A stretch of 9,538 bases of DNA from Cyanobacteria bacterium UBA2566 (GCA_002340255.1 DDLS01000009.1:1-9538), one strand, 5' to 3'; shown: positions 1-7,572, counted from the first letter of the stretch. Notes: generated by a model not told the origin, from the letters alone. Translations and numbers: made by a program.

Positions 1-12
1 TAGATGTGAGTT

Positions 13-95
13 GTCATTGCGACCGCAGGGAAGCAATCGCCAAGATTGGGGGATTTTGCGATTGCTTCATTCCACTTCGTTCCATTCGCAATGAC
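13..95. repeat. Imperfect palindromic dispersed repeat
   Basis: Two nested pairs of inverted arms are visible. The outer pair is GTCATTGCGA (13-22) with TCGCAATGAC (86-95), and the inner pair is AAGCAATCGC (31-40) with GCGATTGCTT (58-67). The segments between the outer and inner arms are not complementary, so folding would give a stem with an internal loop and a terminal loop of about 17 nt. Elements with GTCATTGCGA ends occur as dispersed copies in many bacterial genomes. Only one copy is in this window, so the repeat status rests on recognition. It lies just downstream of the small membrane-protein gene and could act as a transcript end or RNA-stability element, though it has no clear T-run. 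Confidence 0.65.
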
Positions 96-119
96 TGATC
101 TCAATGATACTGTACTCCG

Positions 120-524
120 TTACAGCGCAAAGCGCTGTATCCCCAAGAGCAAGGCTTCAGTTCCCAATAGTCCGTTCAAGGTTTGGGCATCTTCAGGCTG
201 GAGGATAAACTGCGATCGCCAGATCGTATACGGTAAGAATTGTAGTACAAGAATCCCACAAAATACGAGCCACACTGACCAGCCTAAACCTCGCCAGAGG
301 GCGATCGCCGCTACGATATCAAAACTTAACAGAGCCACATCCATGCCACGCCAGAGTAGGGGAGTCGATAACCAGGGAGTCCCTGTCAACCCAGCCATAT
401 TGCCTATGTGAACGGTTGCGCCATAGAGCAGAACTAACGCCAAAAACTTGGCATAGCGGGCTGTCCAAGGATAGCTTAGGGCAGCATTATGGGGGATATC
501 AGGGATTTTTTCTACTTTTTTCAT
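120..524 (-). CDS. Small hypothetical integral membrane protein
   Basis: This 134-residue protein is not recognised as a named family. It has a short polar N-terminus (about residues 1-22) and hydrophobic segments at about 24-45, 60-77 and 82-102, with a weaker fourth segment at about 116-130. It therefore reads as an inner- or thylakoid-membrane protein with three or four passes. No catalytic motif, signal peptidase site or metal-binding cluster is seen. The ATG at 524 is the first start after the preceding stop, and no strong Shine-Dalgarno sequence is visible. The gene follows the sensor/phosphatase gene on the same strand after 40 bp and is probably cotranscribed with it. A role as a partner of that membrane sensor is possible but is only inference from position. 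Alternative starts further in would cut into the first membrane segment. Confidence 0.7.
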   Translation of the reverse strand: MKKVEKIPDIPHNAALSYPWTARYAKFLALVLLYGATVHIGNMAGLTGTPWLSTPLLWRGMDVALLSFDIVAAIALWRGLGWSVWLVFCGILVLQFLPYTIWRSQFILQPEDAQTLNGLLGTEALLLGIQRFAL

Positions 525-534
525 TGTTTTAATG

Positions 535-548
535 TATTAAATTTAATA
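535..548. promoter_or_regulatory. AT-rich perfect palindrome between two minus-strand genes
   Basis: TATTAAATTTAATA is a perfect 14-bp palindrome in the 40-bp gap between the sensor/phosphatase gene and the membrane-protein gene, 11 bp upstream of the latter's ATG. The whole gap is AT-rich. It could be a weak internal promoter (-10-like TATATT/TATTAA on the minus strand) or a protein-binding site. In such AT-rich DNA, chance is also plausible. Confidence 0.3.
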
Positions 549-564
549 TAAATGAATTAACCCA

Positions 565-3500
565 TTACCCTTCTGAGAGCGCTATTGCTTTGCGTTTGAG
601 GATGATGAGAGTGATATCATCATAAATCTTTTGTGTGCCAATGTAGTGCTTGAGGTCAGCGATAATAGCGGTTTTAATCTCATCGGCGCTCTGATGGCGA
701 TCGCTCTTAATGATGGTACAGAGGCGATCGATTCCATAATGTACCTTATCGAGATTTTCCGCTTCCGTAATTCCATCCGTATACAATACAGCCACATCTC
801 CAGGATTTAGAGCTAATTCCAGTTGATGAAAGAACGTCCCCACATTCCGATCTAACCCAATAGGAAAGCCTAAATCCAGAGTATCAATACATTCTACTTC
901 ACCCATTGAGCGCACTATAATTAACGATTCATGTTGTCCACTCAACCTTAAAACGCCCTCATTGTATTCTAGAAGGGACAACGTTAAGTGTTTATCAGAG
1001 TTCATGCGCTCGATATTCTCTAAAATAGTCCGATTTAAAATCGTAAAGAAATCCTTTATATCGGCAAACTGGCTATAACTCAAACACCGAATTGCCGTTT
1101 GTACCATAATCGCTAAAACACCGCTTTCGAGTCCATGTCCCGTCACATCACCAATACTGACAATGATGCCTTTATCTTGTAAGAAAACATCATAGTAATC
1201 TCCTCCGACTTCATCGGCTGTTTCCATAAAACCGGCAATTTCCAAATCTTCAATAACAGGGAGAGATTCCGTGTTAGGCAACAGGATTTTTTGCAGGCGA
1301 CTGGTAATTTCGACTTCTGTGGCTAACCGCAAGTTTTCCAACTTTAGAGATTTCAGATTTAAATGCATTTTGACTCGCGCCAAAAATCCATCCTTAGATA
1401 CGGGTTTAGTCAAATAGTCATTTGCCCCCAACTCTAAGCCCATCACTAAATCAGTCACTTGATTGTTTGTACTTAACAAAATAATCGGTAACTCTGTGGG
1501 ACTTTGAGTGAGGCGAACTTGGCGAGTAACTTCGTATCCAGTCATTCGAGGCATCATAACATCGACAACCATTAAATCTGGGATTAATCCTTGGGCTAAA
1601 AGATCTAAAGCCTCTTCGCCACTTTGAGCTGAAATAATTCCATAATCTCCTGAATTTAGATAGCTCGTATAAAATTGAAGATCGGTCAGTTCGTCATCAA
1701 CGATCAAAATTTTGTGCTTTTCATTCTGACAATCTGTGGGTTGCCAGATTTGTGCCATTGAGGAAACCTGAGTGAGGTCGGATATTCTTTCCTCTTGAGA
1801 TTTTGACTCCTTAAAATTTACGTTATCAGTAATAGGTAAAGTGAAAATAAAACTTGAGCCTAATCCTAGGGTAGAGACAACGTGTAACTCTCCCCCATGT
1901 AATTCAATTAAACGTTTTGTTAACGCTAAACCTAATCCTAGACCACCATACATCTGCGCGATCTGTTCATTTTCTTGTTCAAAAGGCTTGAAGATACGAT
2001 CGATTTTATCTTCAGAAATTCCCATACCACTATCTTGAACTGTAATCTCTAAATAATCGTCAACGCGAGTAGCAATTAAGACTATACATCCAAAATCAGT
2101 AAACTTGATTGCATTATTAATGAGTTCATAAAAAATTTGCTCCAGTCGTTTTTCATCAGCGCAGACTAGGGGGATATCGGAGGGGATTTGGTTCTTGATT
2201 TTAATATTTTTAGTCCCAATCAAGGGATAGCATTGGGTTAAAGTAACCTCGGCGATCGCTCGTAACTCAACTGCCTTACAGTTGAGCGTCAATTCATCGT
2301 AGTTCAGCCTTGATAAATCTAAAATATTATTGACTAAATTGACGAGTCTACGACCACTAGAAACAATCAAAGATAAATTAAACTGAGTGTGTTCGCATAA
2401 TTTTACAGATGCGGTCTCTAAGATCGATTCGGCTAAACCAATCATTCCATTTAAGGGAGTTCTGAGTTCATAGGATGTGTTGGCTAAAAATTCATCTTTG
2501 AGCCGATCGATCCGTTCTAATTCTTGATTTTTGGTCTCTAAATCAGAAAATGACAGTTGAATTTGATCGGCCATTCGATTAAAGGAATCGGCCAATTCTC
2601 GCAACTCATCAAATCGCCGCAAAGTTACCCGGTTATACCATTCTCCTTGAGCCACAGCTTTAGCAGATTCACTGAGTTTCTTAATCGGATTAATTACACG
2701 CTGTGCGGTGATACTGCCGATTAAACTAGCGACTAATAATGCGCTTAAACAGAGGATCAGTGTATGAGATAGATTGGTATAAATGGGGCCCATAAAGTCC
2801 GATATGGGAATCACCACAATCACTAACCAATCCAAACCGTGATTATCGGTTAATGGGGCAATATGAACTAAGTGATTTTGAGAATGACGATCAAAAAGTA
2901 ACTGTTTTTGACTGGAGAGGTTTTCCCAATTGTCAAATCGATGGAGAAGATACTGACTGGTGTCTTTAATCAGAGGATTCGTACTGTGAATTGCCTGCAC
3001 TCTTTTGGGTTTATCTTGGTCAAATTGATACAGAAGTTCGTCCGTTGAAGAGGAAACAACGGCTCCCGATCGATCGACAATAAATGCGATTCCCGATGGA
3101 CTCACTTTTAAACTTTTGAGTAATTCATTAATATAGGTTAATGATATTTCTGCGCCTAATACGCCTAGAATTTCACCGGTGGATCGTGCCACAGGGGTAA
3201 CGGGTTTAGCATAGAGAAAATATTCCCCTGTGTTGAGATAGGGGTAGGACGAAATAGAAATCCCACTCCAAGTGGGCTTTCGTTTCTCAACGGCCGTTTT
3301 ATACCAATTTTTGAGCCGAGCATCATAGGGTTGGGTGCTTAAAAGTTCTTGGCGATCGCACATCCGATCTAAGCGATAGGTTTTTCGCTCTGGAATACTC
3401 CCTTCCCGCACTTTAACCACGGTTTCCCCATTGGCTAGTTGCTGAACGGCTAAGACTTCACCAGTGGGACGACCAAAGAGTAAATAGTCTACCCCATTAT

Positions 3501-3870
3501 CTTGCTTGACTAACCGTTGAAAATAGCATTGCAGTTGCTCAAAATCTTCGATATCAATTTGATCGGTGTCAATAGCTCCTTGAATCGTTTGATACACAGA
3601 ATGGGGTTGAGCTAATTCCATCGCTAAAACTTGGGCAATGCGATCGCTCGTTTCTCGTCCCAATTGCTTGACCAAAACATCGACGGCTTCTTTTCCGCTG
3701 CGGAAAGATAATCCTGTAATCACGACTGTCACTACTCCCAATTGCAGAATGAAGGGAACCGTTAGTAGCGTCCGCAGGGAAAGATGATAAACCAGCGGCT
3801 TGATTAAACGACCACAGAATTTCCAGACCATAGGGCAAGGACAATAGAGATCCTTTACCCACCATATCAC
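565..3870 (-). CDS. Cache-HAMP-(degenerate) histidine kinase-receiver-SpoIIE phosphatase fusion
   Basis: This 1101-residue membrane signalling protein has a predicted membrane helix at about 37-55, an extracytoplasmic dCache-like sensor (about 60-360), a second helix (about 366-388), HAMP (about 386-440) and a short coiled coil. A kinase module follows: dimerisation helix around 455-520, and an ATPase domain with NNAIKF at 585-590, DSGMGI at 613-618 and GLGLGLALT at 643-651. The H-box reads SYELRTP, so Tyr467 replaces the phospho-accepting His. The receiver (about 719-838) is complete, with Asp725/Asp726, phosphoacceptor Asp770 and Lys822. The C-terminal SpoIIE/RsbU-type PP2C phosphatase (about 855-1092) keeps GGDYYD (Asp891), GDVTGHG (Asp908), YTDG (Asp1032) and DD at 1084-1085. 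SpoIIE phosphatases usually dephosphorylate anti-sigma-factor antagonists; the substrate here is unknown. The start is GTG at 3870; ATG at 3831 (residue 14) is an alternative, and neither has a clear ribosome site. Confidence 0.93.
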   Translation of the reverse strand: MIWWVKDLYCPCPMVWKFCGRLIKPLVYHLSLRTLLTVPFILQLGVVTVVITGLSFRSGKEAVDVLVKQLGRETSDRIAQVLAMELAQPHSVYQTIQGAIDTDQIDIEDFEQLQCYFQRLVKQDNGVDYLLFGRPTGEVLAVQQLANGETVVKVREGSIPERKTYRLDRMCDRQELLSTQPYDARLKNWYKTAVEKRKPTWSGISISSYPYLNTGEYFLYAKPVTPVARSTGEILGVLGAEISLTYINELLKSLKVSPSGIAFIVDRSGAVVSSSTDELLYQFDQDKPKRVQAIHSTNPLIKDTSQYLLHRFDNWENLSSQKQLLFDRHSQNHLVHIAPLTDNHGLDWLVIVVIPISDFMGPIYTNLSHTLILCLSALLVASLIGSITAQRVINPIKKLSESAKAVAQGEWYNRVTLRRFDELRELADSFNRMADQIQLSFSDLETKNQELERIDRLKDEFLANTSYELRTPLNGMIGLAESILETASVKLCEHTQFNLSLIVSSGRRLVNLVNNILDLSRLNYDELTLNCKAVELRAIAEVTLTQCYPLIGTKNIKIKNQIPSDIPLVCADEKRLEQIFYELINNAIKFTDFGCIVLIATRVDDYLEITVQDSGMGISEDKIDRIFKPFEQENEQIAQMYGGLGLGLALTKRLIELHGGELHVVSTLGLGSSFIFTLPITDNVNFKESKSQEERISDLTQVSSMAQIWQPTDCQNEKHKILIVDDELTDLQFYTSYLNSGDYGIISAQSGEEALDLLAQGLIPDLMVVDVMMPRMTGYEVTRQVRLTQSPTELPIILLSTNNQVTDLVMGLELGANDYLTKPVSKDGFLARVKMHLNLKSLKLENLRLATEVEITSRLQKILLPNTESLPVIEDLEIAGFMETADEVGGDYYDVFLQDKGIIVSIGDVTGHGLESGVLAIMVQTAIRCLSYSQFADIKDFFTILNRTILENIERMNSDKHLTLSLLEYNEGVLRLSGQHESLIIVRSMGEVECIDTLDLGFPIGLDRNVGTFFHQLELALNPGDVAVLYTDGITEAENLDKVHYGIDRLCTIIKSDRHQSADEIKTAIIADLKHYIGTQKIYDDITLIILKRKAIALSEG

Positions 3871-3876
3871 CCTGGT

Positions 3877-3907
3877 ATGGGGAGATGGGGGATGGGAGGA
3901 TGAGGGA
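3877..3907. repeat. Degenerate G-rich short tandem tract
   Basis: On the plus strand the tract reads as four imperfect 7-8-bp units: ATGGGGAG, ATGGGGG, ATGGGAGG and ATGAGGGA. It lies just upstream of the GTG start of the sensor/phosphatase gene, so it would form a C-rich leader on the transcribed strand. Its composition resembles the exact 8-bp tandem repeat in cobN. It looks like the short tandem repeats common in some cyanobacterial genomes. No function is evident. Confidence 0.5.
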
Positions 3908-3970
3908 ACACGGAGTGAAGAAGCCAGCCATTTTTGATTGTGGCGAAGGTCTTGATCGATAAGTAATAAG

Positions 3971-3997
3971 TAAGGGCAGGTTTCAAACCTGCCCTTA
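3971..3997. terminator. Near-perfect hairpin after terD; possible terminator or repeat remnant
   Basis: TAAGGGCAGGTTT (3971-3983) and AAACCTGCCCTTA (3985-3997) are perfect 13-bp inverted arms around a single central base. The hairpin lies 12 bp beyond the terD stop codon and separates the two minus-strand gene groups, as expected for a terminator. On the minus strand the following bases (CTTATTACTT) are only modestly T-rich, so it is not a classical intrinsic terminator. The arm sequence GGGCAGGTT is shared with the palindromic repeats inside cobN, so it may instead be a loop-deleted relative of that family. Confidence 0.55.
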
Positions 3998-4009
3998 GCC
4001 CTTTTCTAA

Positions 4010-4579
4010 TTAACTATAGCGGTCTAAAAGAGCTTGTAATCCACCTCCATAGCCCGCACCTACGGCATTCATCCGCCACTCTCCATCTTTGCGATACAAC
4101 TCTGTAATAATCATCGCCGTTTCAATGGAATAATCTTCATCTAAGTCATAGCGTATCGCCTCTTCCTTCGTCTTCACATTGACCAAGCGAACATAAGCAT
4201 TACTCACCTGGCCAAAATTTTGTTTGCGTTGTTCTGCTTCATAAATGGTCACGGTAAAGACCAATTTCATGATCTCTGGGGCGATTTTTCGCAAGTCAAT
4301 AATAATAACTTCATCATCTCCTTCACCCGCACCCGTGCGGTTATCCCCCATATATTCTACTGCCCCATCTAAACTTTTTTTGTTATTGTAAAAGATTAGA
4401 TGTTTGTCGGAAACCAACTTTTCATTTTCCCCTAAGAGAAAAACTGAGGCATCGAGGTCAAAATCCACACCCGTATCGGTGGCTTTAATATCCCATCCTA
4501 AGCCAATAAAAGCCGCTTCAATCCCTGGGGATGCTTTTTCCAGAGAAACCTTTTGTCCTTTCGCTAGAGAAATGGCCAT
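4010..4579 (-). CDS. terD: TerD-family calcium-binding stress protein
   Basis: This 189-residue protein has the usual length and layout of TerD-family proteins. It starts with the family-type MAISLAKGQKVSL, followed by GLGWD (26-30). Acidic metal-site segments are DFDLDAS at 39-45, GDN at 78-80 and GDDE at 87-90, and the C-terminus is glycine-rich (VGAGYGGG at 173-180). TerD proteins bind Ca2+ and are linked to tellurite resistance, phage or colicin resistance and general stress responses; the biochemical role is not well defined. It is predicted to be cytosolic. The gene begins 24 bp after nanE on the same strand and is probably the last gene of the kinase-nanE-terD unit. The gap contains the 10-bp palindrome GTCAATTGAC (4590-4599). 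No terABCE partners are in the window. The symbol marks the family, because several TerD/TerE/TerZ paralogues look alike. Confidence 0.93.
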   Translation of the reverse strand: MAISLAKGQKVSLEKASPGIEAAFIGLGWDIKATDTGVDFDLDASVFLLGENEKLVSDKHLIFYNNKKSLDGAVEYMGDNRTGAGEGDDEVIIIDLRKIAPEIMKLVFTVTIYEAEQRKQNFGQVSNAYVRLVNVKTKEEAIRYDLDEDYSIETAMIITELYRKDGEWRMNAVGAGYGGGLQALLDRYS

Positions 4580-4603
4580 AATTATTCAAGTCAATTGACG
4601 ACT

Positions 4604-5308
4604 TTATTCAGGATATCTCACGGATTTAGCCGTAGACAAAATTTGTTGATAAGATTTAACCTTCTGGTCAATTCCTGTAATATCTGTCCCCACTACGACG
4701 GCGATCGCCCCTAAATCTAGCGCTTTCTGTGCCATTTCTGGGGAACTAATGCCCCCTTCACAAACCATGGGACAACTGAAGTTTTGCACCAGTTGCTCTA
4801 AGAGATCGTAACCTGGGGGGGTGAGGTGACGGGTTTCGGAGGTATATCCGTAGAGAGTCGTTGCCAGAAGATCGGCTCCGGCATCAAAAGCAACGTTTGC
4901 CGACTCGAGTGTATCGACATCTGCGAACACGGGTTTATTTAACTGCTGATGAATTTGAGCGATCAGGGCGTGTAGCGTTTCGTTTCCTGGGCGAGGTCGG
5001 TTGGTTGCATCTATCGCAATCCAATCTGCACCCGCTTGCGCCAGTTCTACGGCTTGGGAAAACTGGGGTGTAATATACACCTCAGAATCGGGGAATTGGC
5101 GCTTCCACAGCCCAATAATCGGCGCATCTGTCTGTTCTCGGACTGCTTGGATATGGGCAGGGGTATCAATACGAACTGCGGTGGCTCCTTGATTAAGAGC
5201 AGCTTTAGCCATAGCGGCGATCGCCGAAGGGTCATGGAGAGGTGAGGAGACTGGCGCTTGGCAAGAGACAATTAATCCGTGTAGGGGTAATCTATTGAGT
5301 GGCTGCAT
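4604..5308 (-). CDS. nanE: N-acetylmannosamine-6-phosphate 2-epimerase
   Basis: NanE interconverts ManNAc-6-phosphate and GlcNAc-6-phosphate, a step of amino-sugar and sialic acid metabolism, in the cytosol. The 234-residue protein has the typical length and TIM-barrel motif order: LIVSCQA (12-18), AVRIDTP (44-50), GLWKR (66-70), YITP (78-81), AIDATNRPRP (98-107), DVDTLESA (130-137), ATTLYGYT (149-156), CEGGISSPE (183-191) and VVVGTDITG (204-212). Lys69 and Glu184 match the catalytic Lys/Glu pair known for the family. The ATG at 5308 overlaps the upstream kinase stop (TAATG), pointing to translational coupling. No nanA, nanK or transporter gene is nearby, so the pathway context is unclear. 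A cell-wall or exopolysaccharide amino-sugar role is as likely as sialic acid breakdown. A related thiazole-synthase-like barrel is less likely given these motifs. Confidence 0.9.
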   Translation of the reverse strand: MQPLNRLPLHGLIVSCQAPVSSPLHDPSAIAAMAKAALNQGATAVRIDTPAHIQAVREQTDAPIIGLWKRQFPDSEVYITPQFSQAVELAQAGADWIAIDATNRPRPGNETLHALIAQIHQQLNKPVFADVDTLESANVAFDAGADLLATTLYGYTSETRHLTPPGYDLLEQLVQNFSCPMVCEGGISSPEMAQKALDLGAIAVVVGTDITGIDQKVKSYQQILSTAKSVRYPE

Positions 5309-7572
5309 TACTTTGGCATGAGGATTCGGCTAAGGGTTTGCAGAAGTTCTTCGAGTTGTAAGGGTTTATTCAGATACACATCGGGTTCGGTAAGGGGATC
5401 TTGAGATAACTCTTGTTGTTCAGAGGAATCGGCGATCGCTACCACCTTAATTTTATAGGTCGTTGTCGAATTTCGCAAAATCGTAATTAACTCTTGAACA
5501 CTCATATCGGGCAATTGAGTTTCTGTAATAATTGCCAAAGGACGCAACACTTCAATTTGTTGAGTGACCGTTGAGCCATCTAATAACCAAATCGCTTGAT
5601 ATCCTGCTGCTGTGAGTAAATCACAAATTTCCCAAGCCATTTGTTCATTGTCTTGAATTAAAACCAAACGTCCTAGAGGGATAGTAGTTGCCCAGGGATT
5701 TAATGGCGTATGTCCAGAAGACTTTAAGGTCACTGTACCTTGGGGTTGAGAGGGCAAACTCACCGTAAATATCGACCCAACACCCAAAGTTGAATCCACT
5801 TCAATCAGTCCTCCATGAAGTTCTACCAATTGGCGAGTGAGCGCTAATCCTAATCCCATACCCGGATATTGACGTTCATAGGCAGTTTCCAATTGCTGGA
5901 ACTTTTCAAACAAGAAAGAAAAAGCATTTTTTTTAATCCCAATCCCTGTATCTTCGACTTGGAAAATAGCCCGATCTTCTTCCCGCCAAATTGTTAATAT
6001 AACTTCTCCTCCTTCTGGCGTAAATTTAAGGGCATTGTTCATTAAATTGAGTAGAATTTGCTGAACTCTGTACTGATCGGCAAAAAATGTATCTTCACCC
6101 TCCAATTCATCGATGTTAATGACCAAATTTATCTCCTTTTCTTCAGCCAAACTTTTGAGTGACTTCTTGCAGTTACGAGCTAAGTTTATTAATGAAAACT
6201 TGCGAATGTTGAGAACTGTTTTCCCAGCTTCTAATTGAGACAAATCCAGTAAATTATTAATCGATTCTAATAAATTTCTGCCACTATCCTGAATTTTTTG
6301 CAAATAGACTCTTTGTTTCTCTATGCTTAATTTATGTCCATCACTATCCGGGGAAAACGCCAATCTCAACAACGTCGCAGACATCCCAATAATATAGGTT
6401 AAAGGGGTTCGCAGTTCATGACTGATGGCTGCCAAAAACTCACTTTTAATCCGATTTTGAATCTGACTTTTCAAGAGATCGGACTGTAGATCGGATAAGG
6501 ATTTCTCAGACTCTTCACTAACGGATTCAGAGTCTACACTAATTAGACTGATATCTTTTTGAGTTTGGGATCGATCGATCGCGATCGCCAAATAATCAGC
6601 CAAGCGTTTCAGAGTATGTTTTTCCCATTCCAACCAGCGTCGAGGATAGTGGCACTGATGGGCAATCATTAATCCCCAAATTTGTTTACGCACCAAAATA
6701 GGAATCACCAACTTAGCTCGGACATGATAATGGCGTAATAAATCTAATAAACAAGGCGAATCTCGATAACTAATCTCCACATCTGAAATTACCGCCATCC
6801 ATCCTTGCTTATATTTTTCCCTTCCTTGACATCCATGGGCAAAACACGACTTTTCTTCCGTTAAATGAAGAACTGGAGTGATGGAGTTCCCCCCCTTGGC
6901 TTCATAGGTGATGTATCCCCAATTTTGAGGGAAAGGAATAGAACTCTCCTCTGTGTTGGGAAAGACATCAAATTGATAAATTAAAAGTCGATCGACTTGT
7001 AATAAACTACGCCATTCCTCCATAGCCGTAGATAAAATCGTCGGTAACTCAACCCCCTGTTGCATTTGGGCAATAATTTGATAAAAAAGTCTCTCTTGCC
7101 TGGCTGGATGCATAAAAGTACCGGCAAAACCCTCTTGGAATCCGGATTCCGACTCTTCAATGCGGCTTAAAATTTGCAGCATCAACTCCCCTTGTAAATA
7201 AGCGGAATTAACTTGAGGCGTGCGAATCACTTTCTTTAAAGCTTGAGTGGCTAACGAAGGATTAGATAGTTCCCGCACCAATTGTTTAAGAAAGACAGCA
7301 ATCGGTTGAGTATCAAAAGTCAACTCAACTTGAAGGTAAGGCAATTCATGCACGGAGGATTGACCTAGGGGCGTACCAATTAACAGCACCCTCAATGCTG
7401 GAGACACTAAAACTAAAAACTGCGATCGCCCATAATTCCAAGAAGACTCCGTTTGCTCTAAAATCTTCTCAGTGATACAGATCGCAGCCTCTCCCAAAGT
7501 ATCGGCCTTACCCTGTAACAAGACATAAAGCTGCTTAAAGGTCTTGTAATCTAAAATTCGATGAGGTAGCAT
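5308..7572 (-). CDS. Phytochrome-like GAF sensor histidine kinase with degenerate receiver
   Basis: This 754-residue, apparently soluble kinase starts with an uncharacterised N-terminal region (about 1-140). A GAF domain (about 165-335) has phytochrome/cyanobacteriochrome-type signatures: KSCF at 241-244, a Tyr-x-x-Gly segment at 254-257, SPCLLDLL at 272-279, VRAKLVIPIL at 284-293 and LMIAHQC at 301-307. A polar linker leads to the kinase core: HisKA with His385 in SHELRTP, N-box NNALKF (512-517), DTGIGI (541-546) and GMGLGLALT (571-579). The C-terminal receiver-like domain (about 635-752) keeps Asp641 and Lys736, but Glu684 stands where the phosphoacceptor Asp is expected, so it is probably a pseudo-receiver. 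It is the first gene of a likely operon with nanE and terD, and is transcribed divergently from cobN. Cysteines 243 and 274 could bind a bilin. The ATG at 7572 lacks a strong ribosome site. Confidence 0.92.
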   Translation of the reverse strand: MLPHRILDYKTFKQLYVLLQGKADTLGEAAICITEKILEQTESSWNYGRSQFLVLVSPALRVLLIGTPLGQSSVHELPYLQVELTFDTQPIAVFLKQLVRELSNPSLATQALKKVIRTPQVNSAYLQGELMLQILSRIEESESGFQEGFAGTFMHPARQERLFYQIIAQMQQGVELPTILSTAMEEWRSLLQVDRLLIYQFDVFPNTEESSIPFPQNWGYITYEAKGGNSITPVLHLTEEKSCFAHGCQGREKYKQGWMAVISDVEISYRDSPCLLDLLRHYHVRAKLVIPILVRKQIWGLMIAHQCHYPRRWLEWEKHTLKRLADYLAIAIDRSQTQKDISLISVDSESVSEESEKSLSDLQSDLLKSQIQNRIKSEFLAAISHELRTPLTYIIGMSATLLRLAFSPDSDGHKLSIEKQRVYLQKIQDSGRNLLESINNLLDLSQLEAGKTVLNIRKFSLINLARNCKKSLKSLAEEKEINLVINIDELEGEDTFFADQYRVQQILLNLMNNALKFTPEGGEVILTIWREEDRAIFQVEDTGIGIKKNAFSFLFEKFQQLETAYERQYPGMGLGLALTRQLVELHGGLIEVDSTLGVGSIFTVSLPSQPQGTVTLKSSGHTPLNPWATTIPLGRLVLIQDNEQMAWEICDLLTAAGYQAIWLLDGSTVTQQIEVLRPLAIITETQLPDMSVQELITILRNSTTTYKIKVVAIADSSEQQELSQDPLTEPDVYLNKPLQLEELLQTLSRILMPK

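Noticed and set aside
46..411. 121-codon plus-strand open frame
   Set aside because: It overlaps the minus-strand membrane-protein gene almost fully, its product has no recognisable domain, and it begins within the palindromic repeat.
6889..6895. C7/G7 run in the kinase gene as a phase-variation tract
   Set aside because: It is short, codes for ordinary Gly-Gly within the GAF domain, and the frame is intact.
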